Origin: Fervidicella metallireducens AeB
GTDB taxonomy: Bacteria > Bacillota > Clostridia > Clostridiales > Caloramatoraceae
NCBI RefSeq assembly: GCF_000601455.1
Contig: NZ_AZQP01000003.1
Coordinates: 60,886-124,885, forward strand
Direction of reading: 5' to 3'
Length of the DNA: 64,000 nucleotides
A program made the translations under genes and the position numbers. Positions 49,290 to 58,000 of the stretch are shown one piece after another. A model generated the notes under the pieces. That model did no database searches, was not told the origin of the DNA, and saw only the letters and a list, made by a program, of their open reading frames with translations. How positions within the stretch are numbered: the first letter of the stretch is position 1; every line of letters begins with the position of its first letter.

Positions 49290-49676
49290 ATGTCCGGTGG
49301 AATTACAATTACATGGAATAGTCTTATTATAGGTATTTTGGTAGTTATCGCTGTAATAGTAGCAACATATATAGTTATTACCCTGAAAAATTTAAATCAG
49401 ACAATTTCTAATCTCAATTCACTCCTAGAATCTAATAAGTCTGATATTAATTCAACGATAAAATCTTTACCCGAAATATGTCAAAATATCAAAGGTATTA
49501 CTGACAGCCTTAAAGATAAAGTTGATAAGGTTGATGGATTCTTTTCAAAAAACGATGAAGTTGCAGCAACTAATGATATTGAATCGTTAATTGCCTCTTT
49601 GTCATCAGTTGTGGATGTTGTTTCTGATATTAAAAATCTTTTTTCTAAAAAGAAAAGGCACTTTCTAAAAAGATAG
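49290..49676 (+). CDS. DUF948-like single-helix membrane protein
   Basis: A 128-residue protein with an N-terminal transmembrane helix (SLIIGILVVIAVIVATYIVI). The following coil is rich in Asn, Ser and Lys (TLKNLNQTISNLNSLLES, IKGITDSLKDKVDKVDGFF), with a basic end KKKRHFLKR. DUF948 proteins often pair with YtxH proteins, as here. The start at 49290 has AGAGG 9 nt upstream. Confidence 0.75.
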   Translation: MSGGITITWNSLIIGILVVIAVIVATYIVITLKNLNQTISNLNSLLESNKSDINSTIKSLPEICQNIKGITDSLKDKVDKVDGFFSKNDEVAATNDIESLIASLSSVVDVVSDIKNLFSKKKRHFLKR

Positions 49677-49693
49677 GGTGATATTCTCCACCT

Positions 49694-49786
49694 CAGATTG
49701 TTGACAAACCTGATTGTTAGTTAAAGTATGAAAAAGCCCCATGAAATCCTTCATGGGGCTAATCAATATATAACTTTTTCAACGGC
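49694..49786. mobile_element. Palindromic repeat element, internally deleted copy
   Basis: CAGATTGTTGACAAACCTG through AAAAAGCCCCATGAA, then ATCC, then TTCATGGGGCTAATC to TTTTTCAACGGC. Both ends match the copy at 41768-42046 almost base for base; the middle 180-190 bp, including the AGGAC hairpins, is absent. It is flanked by two similar small hairpins (49675-49693 and 49789-49807, 15 of 19 positions identical). Confidence 0.75.
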
Positions 49787-49788
49787 TG

Positions 49789-49807
49789 AGGGGGATATAA
49801 TCCCCCT
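49789..49807. terminator. Hairpin between converging genes
   Basis: AGGGGGA pairs with TCCCCCT over a 5 nt loop, followed by ATTTTAA on the plus strand. It would end the YtxH operon. A similar imperfect hairpin is on the other side of the element. Confidence 0.6.
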
Positions 49808-49810
49808 ATT

Positions 49811-51160
49811 TTAATCTGTCTTTATTGCCTCTAAAGCACTTATATTCATTGCCCGTCTTGCCGGTAGATAACCTGCAATTAATCCAATTAATGTAGTAAA
49901 CAAAACTGCAGCTAGTGCAAGCCACATAGGTATTATAGATATCTTTGAGCCTGTATACATAACTTCTCCAAAAAATCTTCCACCATATAGGTTAAGCAAT
50001 TTTGAAGTAAGTATACTGACAATTAATCCAAAAACTCCTCCCATTAATCCTATCACAGATGATTCGAAGAGAAACATCCTTTTAATATCCTTTAAGGAAG
50101 CTCCTATAACTTTCATAACACCGATTTCTTTTCTTCTTTCATATATCGCCATAACCATTGTATTTGTTATACCAATTGTTGCAACTAAAAGAGAAATAGC
50201 TCCTATACCTCCAAAGATAAGCTGCAACGTATTGGCATATTTATTCATTTGTTCAGCTATATCCAAGAGACTGCTTGCCTCATAACCTGCTTTCTTTATC
50301 CTATTCTGTATTTCTTTTATATCTTTAATGTCTTTAACCTTTATTCTTATCTCCTCATAGCCAATGTTTGAAATCTTATTGCCCCTTGATCTATCATATT
50401 TTTTTTTTAATGCTCTAACCTCATCAAGAGGCATATAAACATTATAATCCTTTTCATTCTGTCCCGGACTTAAAATTCCAATTCCCTTAACTAAAGTATT
50501 ATCAATCTTCTTTCTGCTGGCTATACTTGTTTGTTGTTCAATACTATTTTCAATCTGAACAGGTGGTCTATCTATTTCACTACCCATATCAAAGGTCATT
50601 AACATCTTATCTTTTAAAGGATTTACATTTGCCTTTCTCTTTTGATTTCCATAATTACCATAAAAATTACCGTTTTGTTTAGGATTTTGAAAGAAATAGG
50701 GTACCTCACTCCCAAAAACCAAACAACTTTTATCTGCAACATTCAAAAGCCTGCCTTCTCCTATTTTAAATTCAAATGTTTCCATTAAATCTGGATTTAT
50801 CCCCATAATAGTAACATATGCTACATATTTCCCTGATTTCAACTGAGCCTGAGTATATAAAATTGGCATAACAGCTTCAACACCATTAAACTTTCCCAAG
50901 GTTGCTACATCTTTGTCATTTAGAGTTTTAGACTGGCTGTTAAAGCCAGAAGAATTATATGAAGGCCTGACAGTTATTACATTTATACTACCCATAGAAT
51001 TAATACTTTCTTTATAACTTTCCTTCATGGCTATTCCTAAAGATACCATTGATATAATTGCAAGGGTACCTATTACTATTCCCAGTGTTGTTAAAAAGGT
51101 TCTCAGTTTTCTTCTAAACAGGTTTTTGAATCCAAATTTCATTAAATCAATGCTATTCAT
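49811..51160 (-). CDS. MacB/FtsX-type ABC transporter permease
   Basis: A 449-residue membrane protein with one N-terminal helix (KLRTFLTTLGIVIGTLAIISMV), a large extracytoplasmic MacB core domain (about 45-315) and three C-terminal helices. The signature YERRKEIGVMKVIGASLKDIKRMFLFES is the coupling helix. It ends PARRAMNISALEAIKTD. Type VII ABC systems of this kind do mechanotransmission or export across the envelope. It overlaps the CARDB gene by 8 nt. Confidence 0.9.
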   Translation of the reverse strand: MNSIDLMKFGFKNLFRRKLRTFLTTLGIVIGTLAIISMVSLGIAMKESYKESINSMGSINVITVRPSYNSSGFNSQSKTLNDKDVATLGKFNGVEAVMPILYTQAQLKSGKYVAYVTIMGINPDLMETFEFKIGEGRLLNVADKSCLVFGSEVPYFFQNPKQNGNFYGNYGNQKRKANVNPLKDKMLMTFDMGSEIDRPPVQIENSIEQQTSIASRKKIDNTLVKGIGILSPGQNEKDYNVYMPLDEVRALKKKYDRSRGNKISNIGYEEIRIKVKDIKDIKEIQNRIKKAGYEASSLLDIAEQMNKYANTLQLIFGGIGAISLLVATIGITNTMVMAIYERRKEIGVMKVIGASLKDIKRMFLFESSVIGLMGGVFGLIVSILTSKLLNLYGGRFFGEVMYTGSKISIIPMWLALAAVLFTTLIGLIAGYLPARRAMNISALEAIKTD

Positions 51161-53174
51161 CTAACTCAAAACCTTTCTTTCTTGACCTTACTTTTTTTAC
51201 AATTATTATCAATGCAATTAAAACCACCAATGAAGAAACTGATACTATAATTATTGTTTTCCTGCTAAGTTTTTTAGGACTTTGCTCCTGTTGAATCTCT
51301 CCCCCATTGAAATTCGGATCCATTGGTGGTGCATCTATTACATTTAAAGTGAAATCTCTAATTACTTCCTCCTGATTCCCCTTTGGATCTTCATAAACAA
51401 ATATTATCCGTCCCCTCAAATCTCCTGAAGAACTTGGGATTATCTCAACCTCATATGTATCACTACTGCCAATATCAAAATTTCCGATATATTGACTTGA
51501 CTTTGATACTTTGAAATTACCTTCAGTTTTAATCATTAAATTACTCATTTTTGTTTTTCCTGTATTGTAGAAATCTATTGAAATTGAAAAGGGCTGTCCT
51601 AAATATGCTTCAGGTGGCAATTGTATCTCACCTGTTCTAAGCTGTGAATTCTGCTCTACAGTAATCCCAACTAGCTCTTGCGCTGTGTATGCTGTACCAT
51701 CTGAACCTTCATATTCTAAATTAACTGTTATAGTGTATGTCTTTGGCTTTGCATCTGGTACTGAACACATAGTTATACTCTTTGTTATACTCTCCTTAGG
51801 TAAAATCTCATCTATATAGAAAGTGTTGCTGCTGTTTACTGGCATAAAAATATTTCCTGTTTCGCTACTCTTCTCGTCAACTGTTAAAAATGCTTTTATA
51901 TTTTTCACAGTTTTTGTTGAATTTGTGTTTAAAAATGACATTTCTAAATCAAAATTATTTCCTGCCTTTACAATGCTAGGAGTTACTTTGTAGCTGCTTA
52001 TTATAACCTTGGGTACTCCCTTGGCTGTTTCTTCCTTTGAAATAAACACACTGATCTTTTTCTTTATAACGTTTTCCCTCTGTTTACCATATTGGATTTC
52101 AATATTTATTGGATAATTTTTACTTTCAATATTAGCTATAGATTGAAACATAAATTTTACATTATATGTTTTACCTGCATCAATCCTTGTTATTGACTTT
52201 ATATCTTGAGATCTGCATATTAAAAAATCTCCCCCATCCACATTAACAGTTAAATTTTCAGCTGTTTCTGTGCCGTTATTCAGTACATCAAAGGATATTT
52301 CAAATATATCTCTGGCTTTTATATCGTTTAAGCTTGTTTTAACATTGTCAATAGTTAGACTTACGTACTTTGTCTCAGATATATTATTTACCTTAACATA
52401 GATTGTTTCACTGTCTTCGAATTTGTCATGGAAGGCATTTTCATATGTATATTTAAAAGTTATGGGATATGTATCAGCCTTAGCATCTTTTTTAACAATA
52501 AAAGAATAGCTCATATTAAAAGGTTTACTAGAATTTAATTGCTCAATTTTCTGAACTAAATTGCCCTTGTTTACCTGAAATACAGTGTTTTCTCCTAACA
52601 ATGGTTTTACAATAACATTAAGTGCCTGGTTTGAAGAAAGATTTTTTAATGATAAATCAAGTTTTAATATTTCTCCTGCTTCTACTTGCGGCATTTCAAT
52701 ATCACCAAAAGAAAGGTTTGGCACAACTTTGTTTGTATCAACTGATGGTGGATTATTATTTTTACTGTCTGGAATTGCATTTATCCCAACATAGTTTGAT
52801 GTCTGTTTATCGCCATTATATTTTACAATAAAATGAAAATTAGTGTCTTCTCCGCCATTATATACAAGCTTAAATTTAATTGGAACGGAACTTGAATTTG
52901 CAGGTATTATCTTCCCAGTATCGATTATTCTTCCATAACTTTTAGAGTAATATGATCCTGGCTCTATTATTATCTGAACATCCTTTGCGTCTTCACTTCC
53001 TACGTTTTTCAAATTCAAGGTTATATTGAATTCATATCCCTTCATTATGGTTCCTGCATCTACCGAATATCCATCAACTACGATATCATTGGTTTCCTCT
53101 GCCATTACAATCTTAGCTGTAAAACTGCAAAAAACAATTATAAAAATTAAAATCTTACTTATTATCCTTTTCAT
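51153..53174 (-). CDS. Secreted CARDB-repeat protein with C-terminal membrane anchor
   Basis: A 673-residue protein with signal peptide (1-24). Four to five tandem beta-sandwich modules of the CARDB/COG1361 type follow, each with an L-x-N-x-G-x-x-x-A-x-N/D-V pattern (LNLKNVGSEDAKDV, FDVLNNGTETAENL, FLNTNSTKTVKNI, FYNTGKTKMSNL). The C-terminal helix TIIIVSVSSLVVLIALIIIV is followed by basic residues. It lies between the ATPase and permease genes with 4 and 8 nt overlaps. It is probably the extracytoplasmic partner of this ABC system, perhaps a substrate-binding adaptor. Confidence 0.82.
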   Translation of the reverse strand: MKRIISKILIFIIVFCSFTAKIVMAEETNDIVVDGYSVDAGTIMKGYEFNITLNLKNVGSEDAKDVQIIIEPGSYYSKSYGRIIDTGKIIPANSSSVPIKFKLVYNGGEDTNFHFIVKYNGDKQTSNYVGINAIPDSKNNNPPSVDTNKVVPNLSFGDIEMPQVEAGEILKLDLSLKNLSSNQALNVIVKPLLGENTVFQVNKGNLVQKIEQLNSSKPFNMSYSFIVKKDAKADTYPITFKYTYENAFHDKFEDSETIYVKVNNISETKYVSLTIDNVKTSLNDIKARDIFEISFDVLNNGTETAENLTVNVDGGDFLICRSQDIKSITRIDAGKTYNVKFMFQSIANIESKNYPINIEIQYGKQRENVIKKKISVFISKEETAKGVPKVIISSYKVTPSIVKAGNNFDLEMSFLNTNSTKTVKNIKAFLTVDEKSSETGNIFMPVNSSNTFYIDEILPKESITKSITMCSVPDAKPKTYTITVNLEYEGSDGTAYTAQELVGITVEQNSQLRTGEIQLPPEAYLGQPFSISIDFYNTGKTKMSNLMIKTEGNFKVSKSSQYIGNFDIGSSDTYEVEIIPSSSGDLRGRIIFVYEDPKGNQEEVIRDFTLNVIDAPPMDPNFNGGEIQQEQSPKKLSRKTIIIVSVSSLVVLIALIIIVKKVRSRKKGFELDE

Positions 53175-53881
53175 TCTTTCTTCCCTTCTTCACTGAATTT
53201 TTCATTTATTTTTAAAATCTTTCCGTCCTGAACATATATTACTTTATTTACAAAGGAAGCAGTTTCTACATCATGTGTTACCAGAATTAAGGTCTGTGCA
53301 TTTTCCTTCACCATATTTGTAATAAGCTCCATGATTTCTAAAGTAGTTTTGGTATCTAGGTTTCCTGTTGGTTCATCAGCAAAGAGAATTTCAGGATCAG
53401 ATACCAGTGCCCTGGCTATACTTACCCTCTGCTGCTGTCCTCCACTCATCTGTGAGGGTTTATGAAACAATCTATTCCCTAATCCCACAGCATTTAAAAT
53501 TTCCCTTGCCTTTTTTTCTCTCTTTGCCCTTGGAATGCCTGCAAAAATAAGTGGTAATGTAACGTTTTCTAAAGCATTTAAATTGGGAAGTAAATTATAT
53601 GACTGAAAAACAAAACCAATATTTCTTTGTCTGAATTTTGTTACCTGGTTTTCATTCATTTTCTCCAAGTGTTTACCTTTTATTATTATTTCACCCTTGG
53701 AAGGCTTTTCAAGTCCAGCAAGCATATTTAACAGTGTTGATTTTCCTGAACCCGAGGTACCTAAGATAGAGCACAGTTCTCCTTTTTTTATAGTTAAATT
53801 TATATTATCAAGGGCTATTACCTTTTCTTCCCCCATTCGGTATACCTTCCTTAAGTTATTTACTCTTATTATTTCTTCCAC
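53171..53881 (-). CDS. MacB/LolD-type ABC transporter ATPase
   Basis: A 236-residue ATPase with Walker A GTSGSGKST, signature MSGGQQQRVSIARAL and Walker B ILFADEPTGNLDTKT. It powers the permease at 49811. The start is a GTG at 53881 with GGGGGTGAT upstream. It is first of the three-gene operon. The 410 bp upstream (53882-54291) hold no further gene; I see only AT-rich promoter-like sequence there. Confidence 0.93.
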   Translation of the reverse strand: MEEIIRVNNLRKVYRMGEEKVIALDNINLTIKKGELCSILGTSGSGKSTLLNMLAGLEKPSKGEIIIKGKHLEKMNENQVTKFRQRNIGFVFQSYNLLPNLNALENVTLPLIFAGIPRAKREKKAREILNAVGLGNRLFHKPSQMSGGQQQRVSIARALVSDPEILFADEPTGNLDTKTTLEIMELITNMVKENAQTLILVTHDVETASFVNKVIYVQDGKILKINEKFSEEGKKE

Positions 53882-54291
53882 ATCATCACCCCCAAGACAT
53901 TGATTATTAAATCTATTAAAATAAAGGAAGGTTATGGTTATATTACCATAATATCATATTTTATGATTATAAGGTTAAAATTTAGTTACAGTTATTACAA
54001 ATTAATATATTTTTTATCAATATAATTTTCATATCTAATTTTTAAGCTTTATTATGACAATTTCCCGGGTAATTATCATTTTTTTGTGAAATACAACACA
54101 ATAAATTTGGTTTCTTTGTATAAATGGCAAAATTACTTTTATTCTGTTGAAAGAAATTATTAATTTAGACTTTTTTCTAAGTTCTCTAATACTTTTTCTC
54201 ACAGATTTTATTCACTATGTATGTTAAAATATGACCTTTAAAATGTTATAATTAAATGGTTACCTAATCATTATGACAAGGCGGTGTTCCA

Positions 54292-54672
54292 ATGTTTTTT
54301 ATTGGTATATTCGGTATTGAAAATAAAGAGAAAGAAATAAAAGATATAAAAAATGTTTTGTGCAATAACTGCGGTTCTCTTACCTCCTATAAGCTGATAA
54401 AAACTTACACTTTCTTTCATATTTTCTTTATTCCTTTATTCAAATGGAACAAAAAATACTTCTTGATTTCAAGATGCTGTAATAATATTTGGGAAATACC
54501 CTTAGACATAGGTGGAAAATTAGAGGGGGAAGGGAATGTCACAATGGACTTTAACCAGTTTGAAAATATAACCAAGGCAGATGATAATTATAAATCCATA
54601 TGTCCTGTATGTGGAAGTAATATCCATAACAATTATGTTTATTGTCCATTTTGTGGTTCTAAAATCAACTAG
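54292..54672 (+). CDS. Zinc-ribbon protein
   Basis: A 126-residue protein. The N-terminal zinc-ribbon pattern is VLCNNCGS with a later SRCCNNIW. The C-terminal ribbon is CPVCGSNIHNNYVYCPFCGSKIN. The middle has the hydrophobic-aromatic FFHIFFIPLFKWNKKY stretch of zinc-ribbon_15-type proteins. Function is unknown. The first in-frame ATG follows GGCGG. Confidence 0.75.
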   Translation: MFFIGIFGIENKEKEIKDIKNVLCNNCGSLTSYKLIKTYTFFHIFFIPLFKWNKKYFLISRCCNNIWEIPLDIGGKLEGEGNVTMDFNQFENITKADDNYKSICPVCGSNIHNNYVYCPFCGSKIN

Positions 54673-54743
54673 GTTTCTCTGTAAAAATCATGAAGCCTTT
54701 CCTTATATTTGTCATATTATATATGGAAAGGTAGGTGTTAAGC

Positions 54744-55019
54744 ATGGTTTATTGGGGTGTTTTATCGATAATAATAATACTAGTGGTGTACTATTTCGCC
54801 AATAAAACATATGCTAAGAAAATTGCTTTAGAATTAATGCTTTATGTGGAGAAAAAAGCTGAAGAACTGTCATTAAAGGAAGGTAAAGAAAAATTTCAAT
54901 GGGTTTTATCACAATACGATAAACTTCCTTCAGTGGTTAAAACTGTTGTTTCAAAGGAAGCATTTGAATATTTAATTCAAAAACTATTTGATGAGGCCTT
55001 GAATAGACTTTCTCAATGA
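54744..55019 (+). CDS. Small membrane protein, possibly holin-like
   Basis: A 91-residue protein with an N-terminal transmembrane helix (VYWGVLSIIIILVVYYFA) and an amphipathic charged remainder (LMLYVEKKAEELSLKEGKEK, WVLSQYDKLPSVVK). The layout resembles LLH-family phage holins, but there are no phage genes around, so it may be a domesticated or unrelated protein. The start at 54744 has AGGTAGGTG upstream. Confidence 0.5.
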   Translation: MVYWGVLSIIIILVVYYFANKTYAKKIALELMLYVEKKAEELSLKEGKEKFQWVLSQYDKLPSVVKTVVSKEAFEYLIQKLFDEALNRLSQ

Positions 55020-55138
55020 TTCAGATGATTTGAAACCCCTTTGTAAATTTTAGGTAGAAGGATGTAGAATTTCTAAAAATATTTTGGTGATAACCTATTG
55101 CAAATTCAATAAAAGTATTATATAATAAATCATGTCGC

Positions 55139-55213
55139 AGGGGCATGGCTCAACGGTAGAGTAGTGGTCTCCAAAACCATTGGTTGTGGGTTCGAATCCT
55201 ACTGCCCCTGCCA
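55139..55213 (+). tRNA. tRNA-Trp (CCA)
   Basis: A full cloverleaf. The acceptor AGGGGCA pairs with TGCCCCT, the discriminator is G, and the 3' CCA is encoded. Anticodon loop CTCCAAA gives anticodon CCA. The T-loop is TTCGAAT. A terminator follows 18 nt later. Confidence 0.96.
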
Positions 55214-55230
55214 ATTTAAGAGATAATTAT

Positions 55231-55262
55231 AACCGCAAAGTAAAGACTTTGCGGTTTTTTTA
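55231..55262 (+). terminator. Terminator of tRNA-Trp
   Basis: AACCGCAAAGT pairs with ACTTTGCGGTT, followed by TTTTTT. The region 55263-55500 holds no gene I can support. Confidence 0.9.
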
Positions 55263-55502
55263 TTTTTCTAAATGACAATCACTTATATTCGTCCCTTTGC
55301 TGTTGCATGTTCTATTTCTATTTTAAAAATCTTTACTTTGTTGTAGGATTTTTCAATATATTCATTCCCTTCTTTTTTATTATCCCTCCATAGATTATAC
55401 TCATCATTATTTCAATAAATTTTTTTAAATTTACCATGAATAAATTATTTAATTAATGTCAATAATCATAATGAAATAGCTTCCCATGGCTTATATCCCC
55501 CG

Positions 55503-55535
55503 AAAAGACCAAGGACTAAATGTCCTTGGTCTTTT
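55503..55535. terminator. Terminator of the CBS-ACT gene
   Basis: AAAAGACCAAGGAC and GTCCTTGGTCTTTT are a perfect 14 bp stem with a TAAAT loop. Confidence 0.88.
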
Positions 55536-55553
55536 CACATTTTATTGCCAAAT

Positions 55554-56174
55554 CTATTGTATTCTAAATCCAGCCTTCCTTAAGGCATCAGATATTTCAA
55601 TAAAATTATCTGCTTTAATTCGAAGTGATATTTCCTTAACATCAGTTTTAACTTTGGGATCAATAACAACAAAGCTTATAATATCCCCACCAAGTCTTGT
55701 TATTATTTCTGAAAGTTTAGTTATCTGTCCCGGTATATCATAAGCTATAACCGTAAGTTTTTTACCTTTGTTTATACCCATTATTTCTTTAAATGCTTTA
55801 AAGATAGCATAATGGGTTATAATCCCGTTAAATTCATTCTTATCATCTACTATGGCAACAAATGGAACGTCGTAAATTTCCAAGGAATGTGCTGCTTTCT
55901 CAATATCATCATATGGTTTTAATATTGGTATATCCCCTCTTACTAACTCAGTAACCTTTGTTTGTTTTAAGTATTCATCCTTTTCCCCGCCACATAAAAA
56001 AAATTGTGAATAAATCTTTTCCCTGGAGATTACTCCGAAAAATTTTCTATTTTCAATTACAGGTATTGATAAAAAATTTCTTAAATTCATTTTCTCCAAG
56101 GCATCCTTGAGGGTATCATTTGGTGATACCGTTATTAGTTCATGTGCCTCAAGCATTAAAGCCTTAACATACAT
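55554..56174 (-). CDS. CBS-pair and ACT-domain protein (AcuB-like)
   Basis: A 206-residue cytosolic sensor. Two CBS motifs (about 7-55 and 77-132) have SIPVIENRKFFGVISREKI and DVPFVAIVDDKNEFNGIITH. The ACT domain (about 138-206) starts KKLTVIAYDIPGQITKLSEII. This AcuB-like layout binds nucleotides and an amino acid. The target is unknown. It lies 88 nt after rimI. Confidence 0.85.
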   Translation of the reverse strand: MYVKALMLEAHELITVSPNDTLKDALEKMNLRNFLSIPVIENRKFFGVISREKIYSQFFLCGGEKDEYLKQTKVTELVRGDIPILKPYDDIEKAAHSLEIYDVPFVAIVDDKNEFNGIITHYAIFKAFKEIMGINKGKKLTVIAYDIPGQITKLSEIITRLGGDIISFVVIDPKVKTDVKEISLRIKADNFIEISDALRKAGFRIQ

Positions 56175-56262
56175 AAAAAACCCTCCCCTCCATCGTCTAA
56201 TAAACGCTATAGAAAAATATATCTTGAACTAGTATATTGGCATAATCATCTAATTATGTTCA

Positions 56263-56715
56263 CTAATTTATATCATATTTCCACATAATCAAAGCGTCTT
56301 CTTTCGTATCATGATAATAGCCCTTCCTGATAGCAGTTTCCTTAAAGCCGTACTTTTTATATAAATTAATAGCAGGAAGGTTATTTACTCTGACCTCTAA
56401 TGTCATGGCAGTTAAATTTTCATCACGTGATAGTTTTATCAATTCCTCAACTAAAACATTACCAAGTCCAAATCCCCTGTAATCTGGATGAACTGCAATA
56501 TTAGTTATATGACCTTCATCAAGCATTACCCATAGTCCAGCATATGCAACGACTCTATTATCTATAATTATAACCTTATATCTTGAACATTTATTTCTAG
56601 TTAACTCTGATATGAAGGCATCCCTTGACCAAGGAGTTTTAAAACTTAGTTTTTCAATTACAACCACTTCATCTACATGATCTAAGGTCATATCAAGAAC
56701 TTTAAAATCAATCAA
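56263..56715 (-). CDS. rimI: Ribosomal-protein-alanine N-acetyltransferase RimI
   Basis: A 150-residue GNAT enzyme. The acetyl-CoA loop is ITNIAVHPDYRGFGLGNVLVEE, and LEVRVNNLPAINLYKKYGFKE is the RimI signature. I take the TTG at 56715 as start because GGGTG lies 6 nt upstream. It overlaps the tsaB stop by 8 nt. The frame extends to an ATG at 56739 without a better site. It is third in the tsaE-tsaB-rimI operon. Confidence 0.88.
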   Translation of the reverse strand: MIDFKVLDMTLDHVDEVVVIEKLSFKTPWSRDAFISELTRNKCSRYKVIIIDNRVVAYAGLWVMLDEGHITNIAVHPDYRGFGLGNVLVEELIKLSRDENLTAMTLEVRVNNLPAINLYKKYGFKETAIRKGYYHDTKEDALIMWKYDIN

Positions 56716-57421
56716 GTGTAACACCCATCTTTCTCTCATATTCCCTTTCAGCCTGGGATTTTCTTAAATATATTGGGCTATATGTATATATATTATCTAC
56801 TTCTCCCTTTGACAATCTGATTTTTGCCAATTCAGCTATTGAAGATGCCCTTGGCATCCTAGTAGAAAATGGTGCAAAACCAGCCCTATCTTGTAATTTC
56901 TCAATAATTTTACCTTTATGCAGCTCAACTGCATCTCCGCAGAAAATAATTTTTTCTGTCCTGTCTTTAAGACTATCCATTACTTCATCTATATGTAATG
57001 CCTGATAATCTGAAATTTTATAAAGCTCTCTATTCTGCCATGTATAAAATGCTGTATATACATTATCCCTTAGAGCATCCATTATTGGACAGATTATTCC
57101 CTCAAAACCTACCTGTTGAAAGGCTATTGCATCCAAACTGGATATACCTAAAAACTTTTTATTTCCCCCTTGGGCTATCCCCTTTGCCGCAGCAACCCCA
57201 ATTCTAAGCCCTGTAAATGACCCAGGACCACCTGATACCGCTACTGCATCTATGTCATTAATTGTTAAGTCTAACATTTTTAATATTTCTTCTATCATTG
57301 GAAATAAAACAGTTGAATGCTGAAGCTTGTGATTTAGAAAAATTTCTGATTGCAGTTTATCATCATCTAGCACTGCTACAGTTGCAGCACTACTTGAAGA
57401 ATCTATTGCAAGTATTCTCAT
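56708..57421 (-). CDS. tsaB: t6A biosynthesis protein TsaB
   Basis: The 237-residue ASKHA-fold partner of TsaD in tRNA t6A37 synthesis. It starts MRILAIDSSSSAATVAVL and has VSGGPGSFTGLRIGVAAAKGIAQ. It lacks the metal histidines of TsaD, as expected for TsaB. The start overlaps the tsaE stop (ATGA arrangement). Confidence 0.94.
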   Translation of the reverse strand: MRILAIDSSSSAATVAVLDDDKLQSEIFLNHKLQHSTVLFPMIEEILKMLDLTINDIDAVAVSGGPGSFTGLRIGVAAAKGIAQGGNKKFLGISSLDAIAFQQVGFEGIICPIMDALRDNVYTAFYTWQNRELYKISDYQALHIDEVMDSLKDRTEKIIFCGDAVELHKGKIIEKLQDRAGFAPFSTRMPRASSIAELAKIRLSKGEVDNIYTYSPIYLRKSQAEREYERKMGVTLD

Positions 57422-57864
57422 TTTCTCATCTCCTTAAGAAATTCAAGATTTCTATCACTTTTAATTTCAAACTCTCTCACTGTATCATCTATCTTATAAA
57501 CGTTAATATAAATAGTATTTGATGGCAACAGCTCCTTAACTATGTTTCCCCATTCTATAATGCATGCTCCGTTTCCATATAGGTATTCATCAAAACCAAT
57601 TTCATACATTTCCTGAATATCATCTATTCTATAAACATCAAAATGATATAGAGGCAACCTTCCACAATATTCGTTTACTATTGTAAATGTTGGACTAGTA
57701 ATATAATCCTTAACACCCATTCCTTCTGCTATACCCTTTGTCAAATGGGTTTTACCAGCACCTAAATCCCCATTTAATGATATAACATCCCCAACTATTA
57801 AATTCTTCCCAATCTTAATTCCTAATTCATATGTTTCCTCTGGACTTTTTGTTATTATATTCAT
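57418..57864 (-). CDS. tsaE: t6A biosynthesis ATPase TsaE
   Basis: A 148-residue P-loop protein. Walker A is GDLGAGKTHLTKGIAEGMG, with SPTFTIVNEY and HFDVYRI after it and the IIEWG motif near the end. It binds the TsaBD complex and resets it by ATP hydrolysis. It is first of tsaE-tsaB-rimI. Confidence 0.94.
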   Translation of the reverse strand: MNIITKSPEETYELGIKIGKNLIVGDVISLNGDLGAGKTHLTKGIAEGMGVKDYITSPTFTIVNEYCGRLPLYHFDVYRIDDIQEMYEIGFDEYLYGNGACIIEWGNIVKELLPSNTIYINVYKIDDTVREFEIKSDRNLEFLKEMRK

Positions 57865-57975
57865 TTCCTACACCAACCTTTGTATAATCAATATACATTA
57901 TATATTTTAACCATAAATACTGCAACGTGAAAGAACACAAAAGAACATATCTAATTTAAATGCTGATAAGAAGAA

Positions 57976-57995
57976 AAGGTGCCTTAAGGCACCTT
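57976..57995 (-). terminator. Terminator of the H-NOX chemoreceptor
   Basis: AAGGTGCCTTAAGGCACCTT is a perfect palindrome followed on the minus strand by TTCTTCTT. Confidence 0.75.
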
Positions 57996-58000
57996 AAAAA

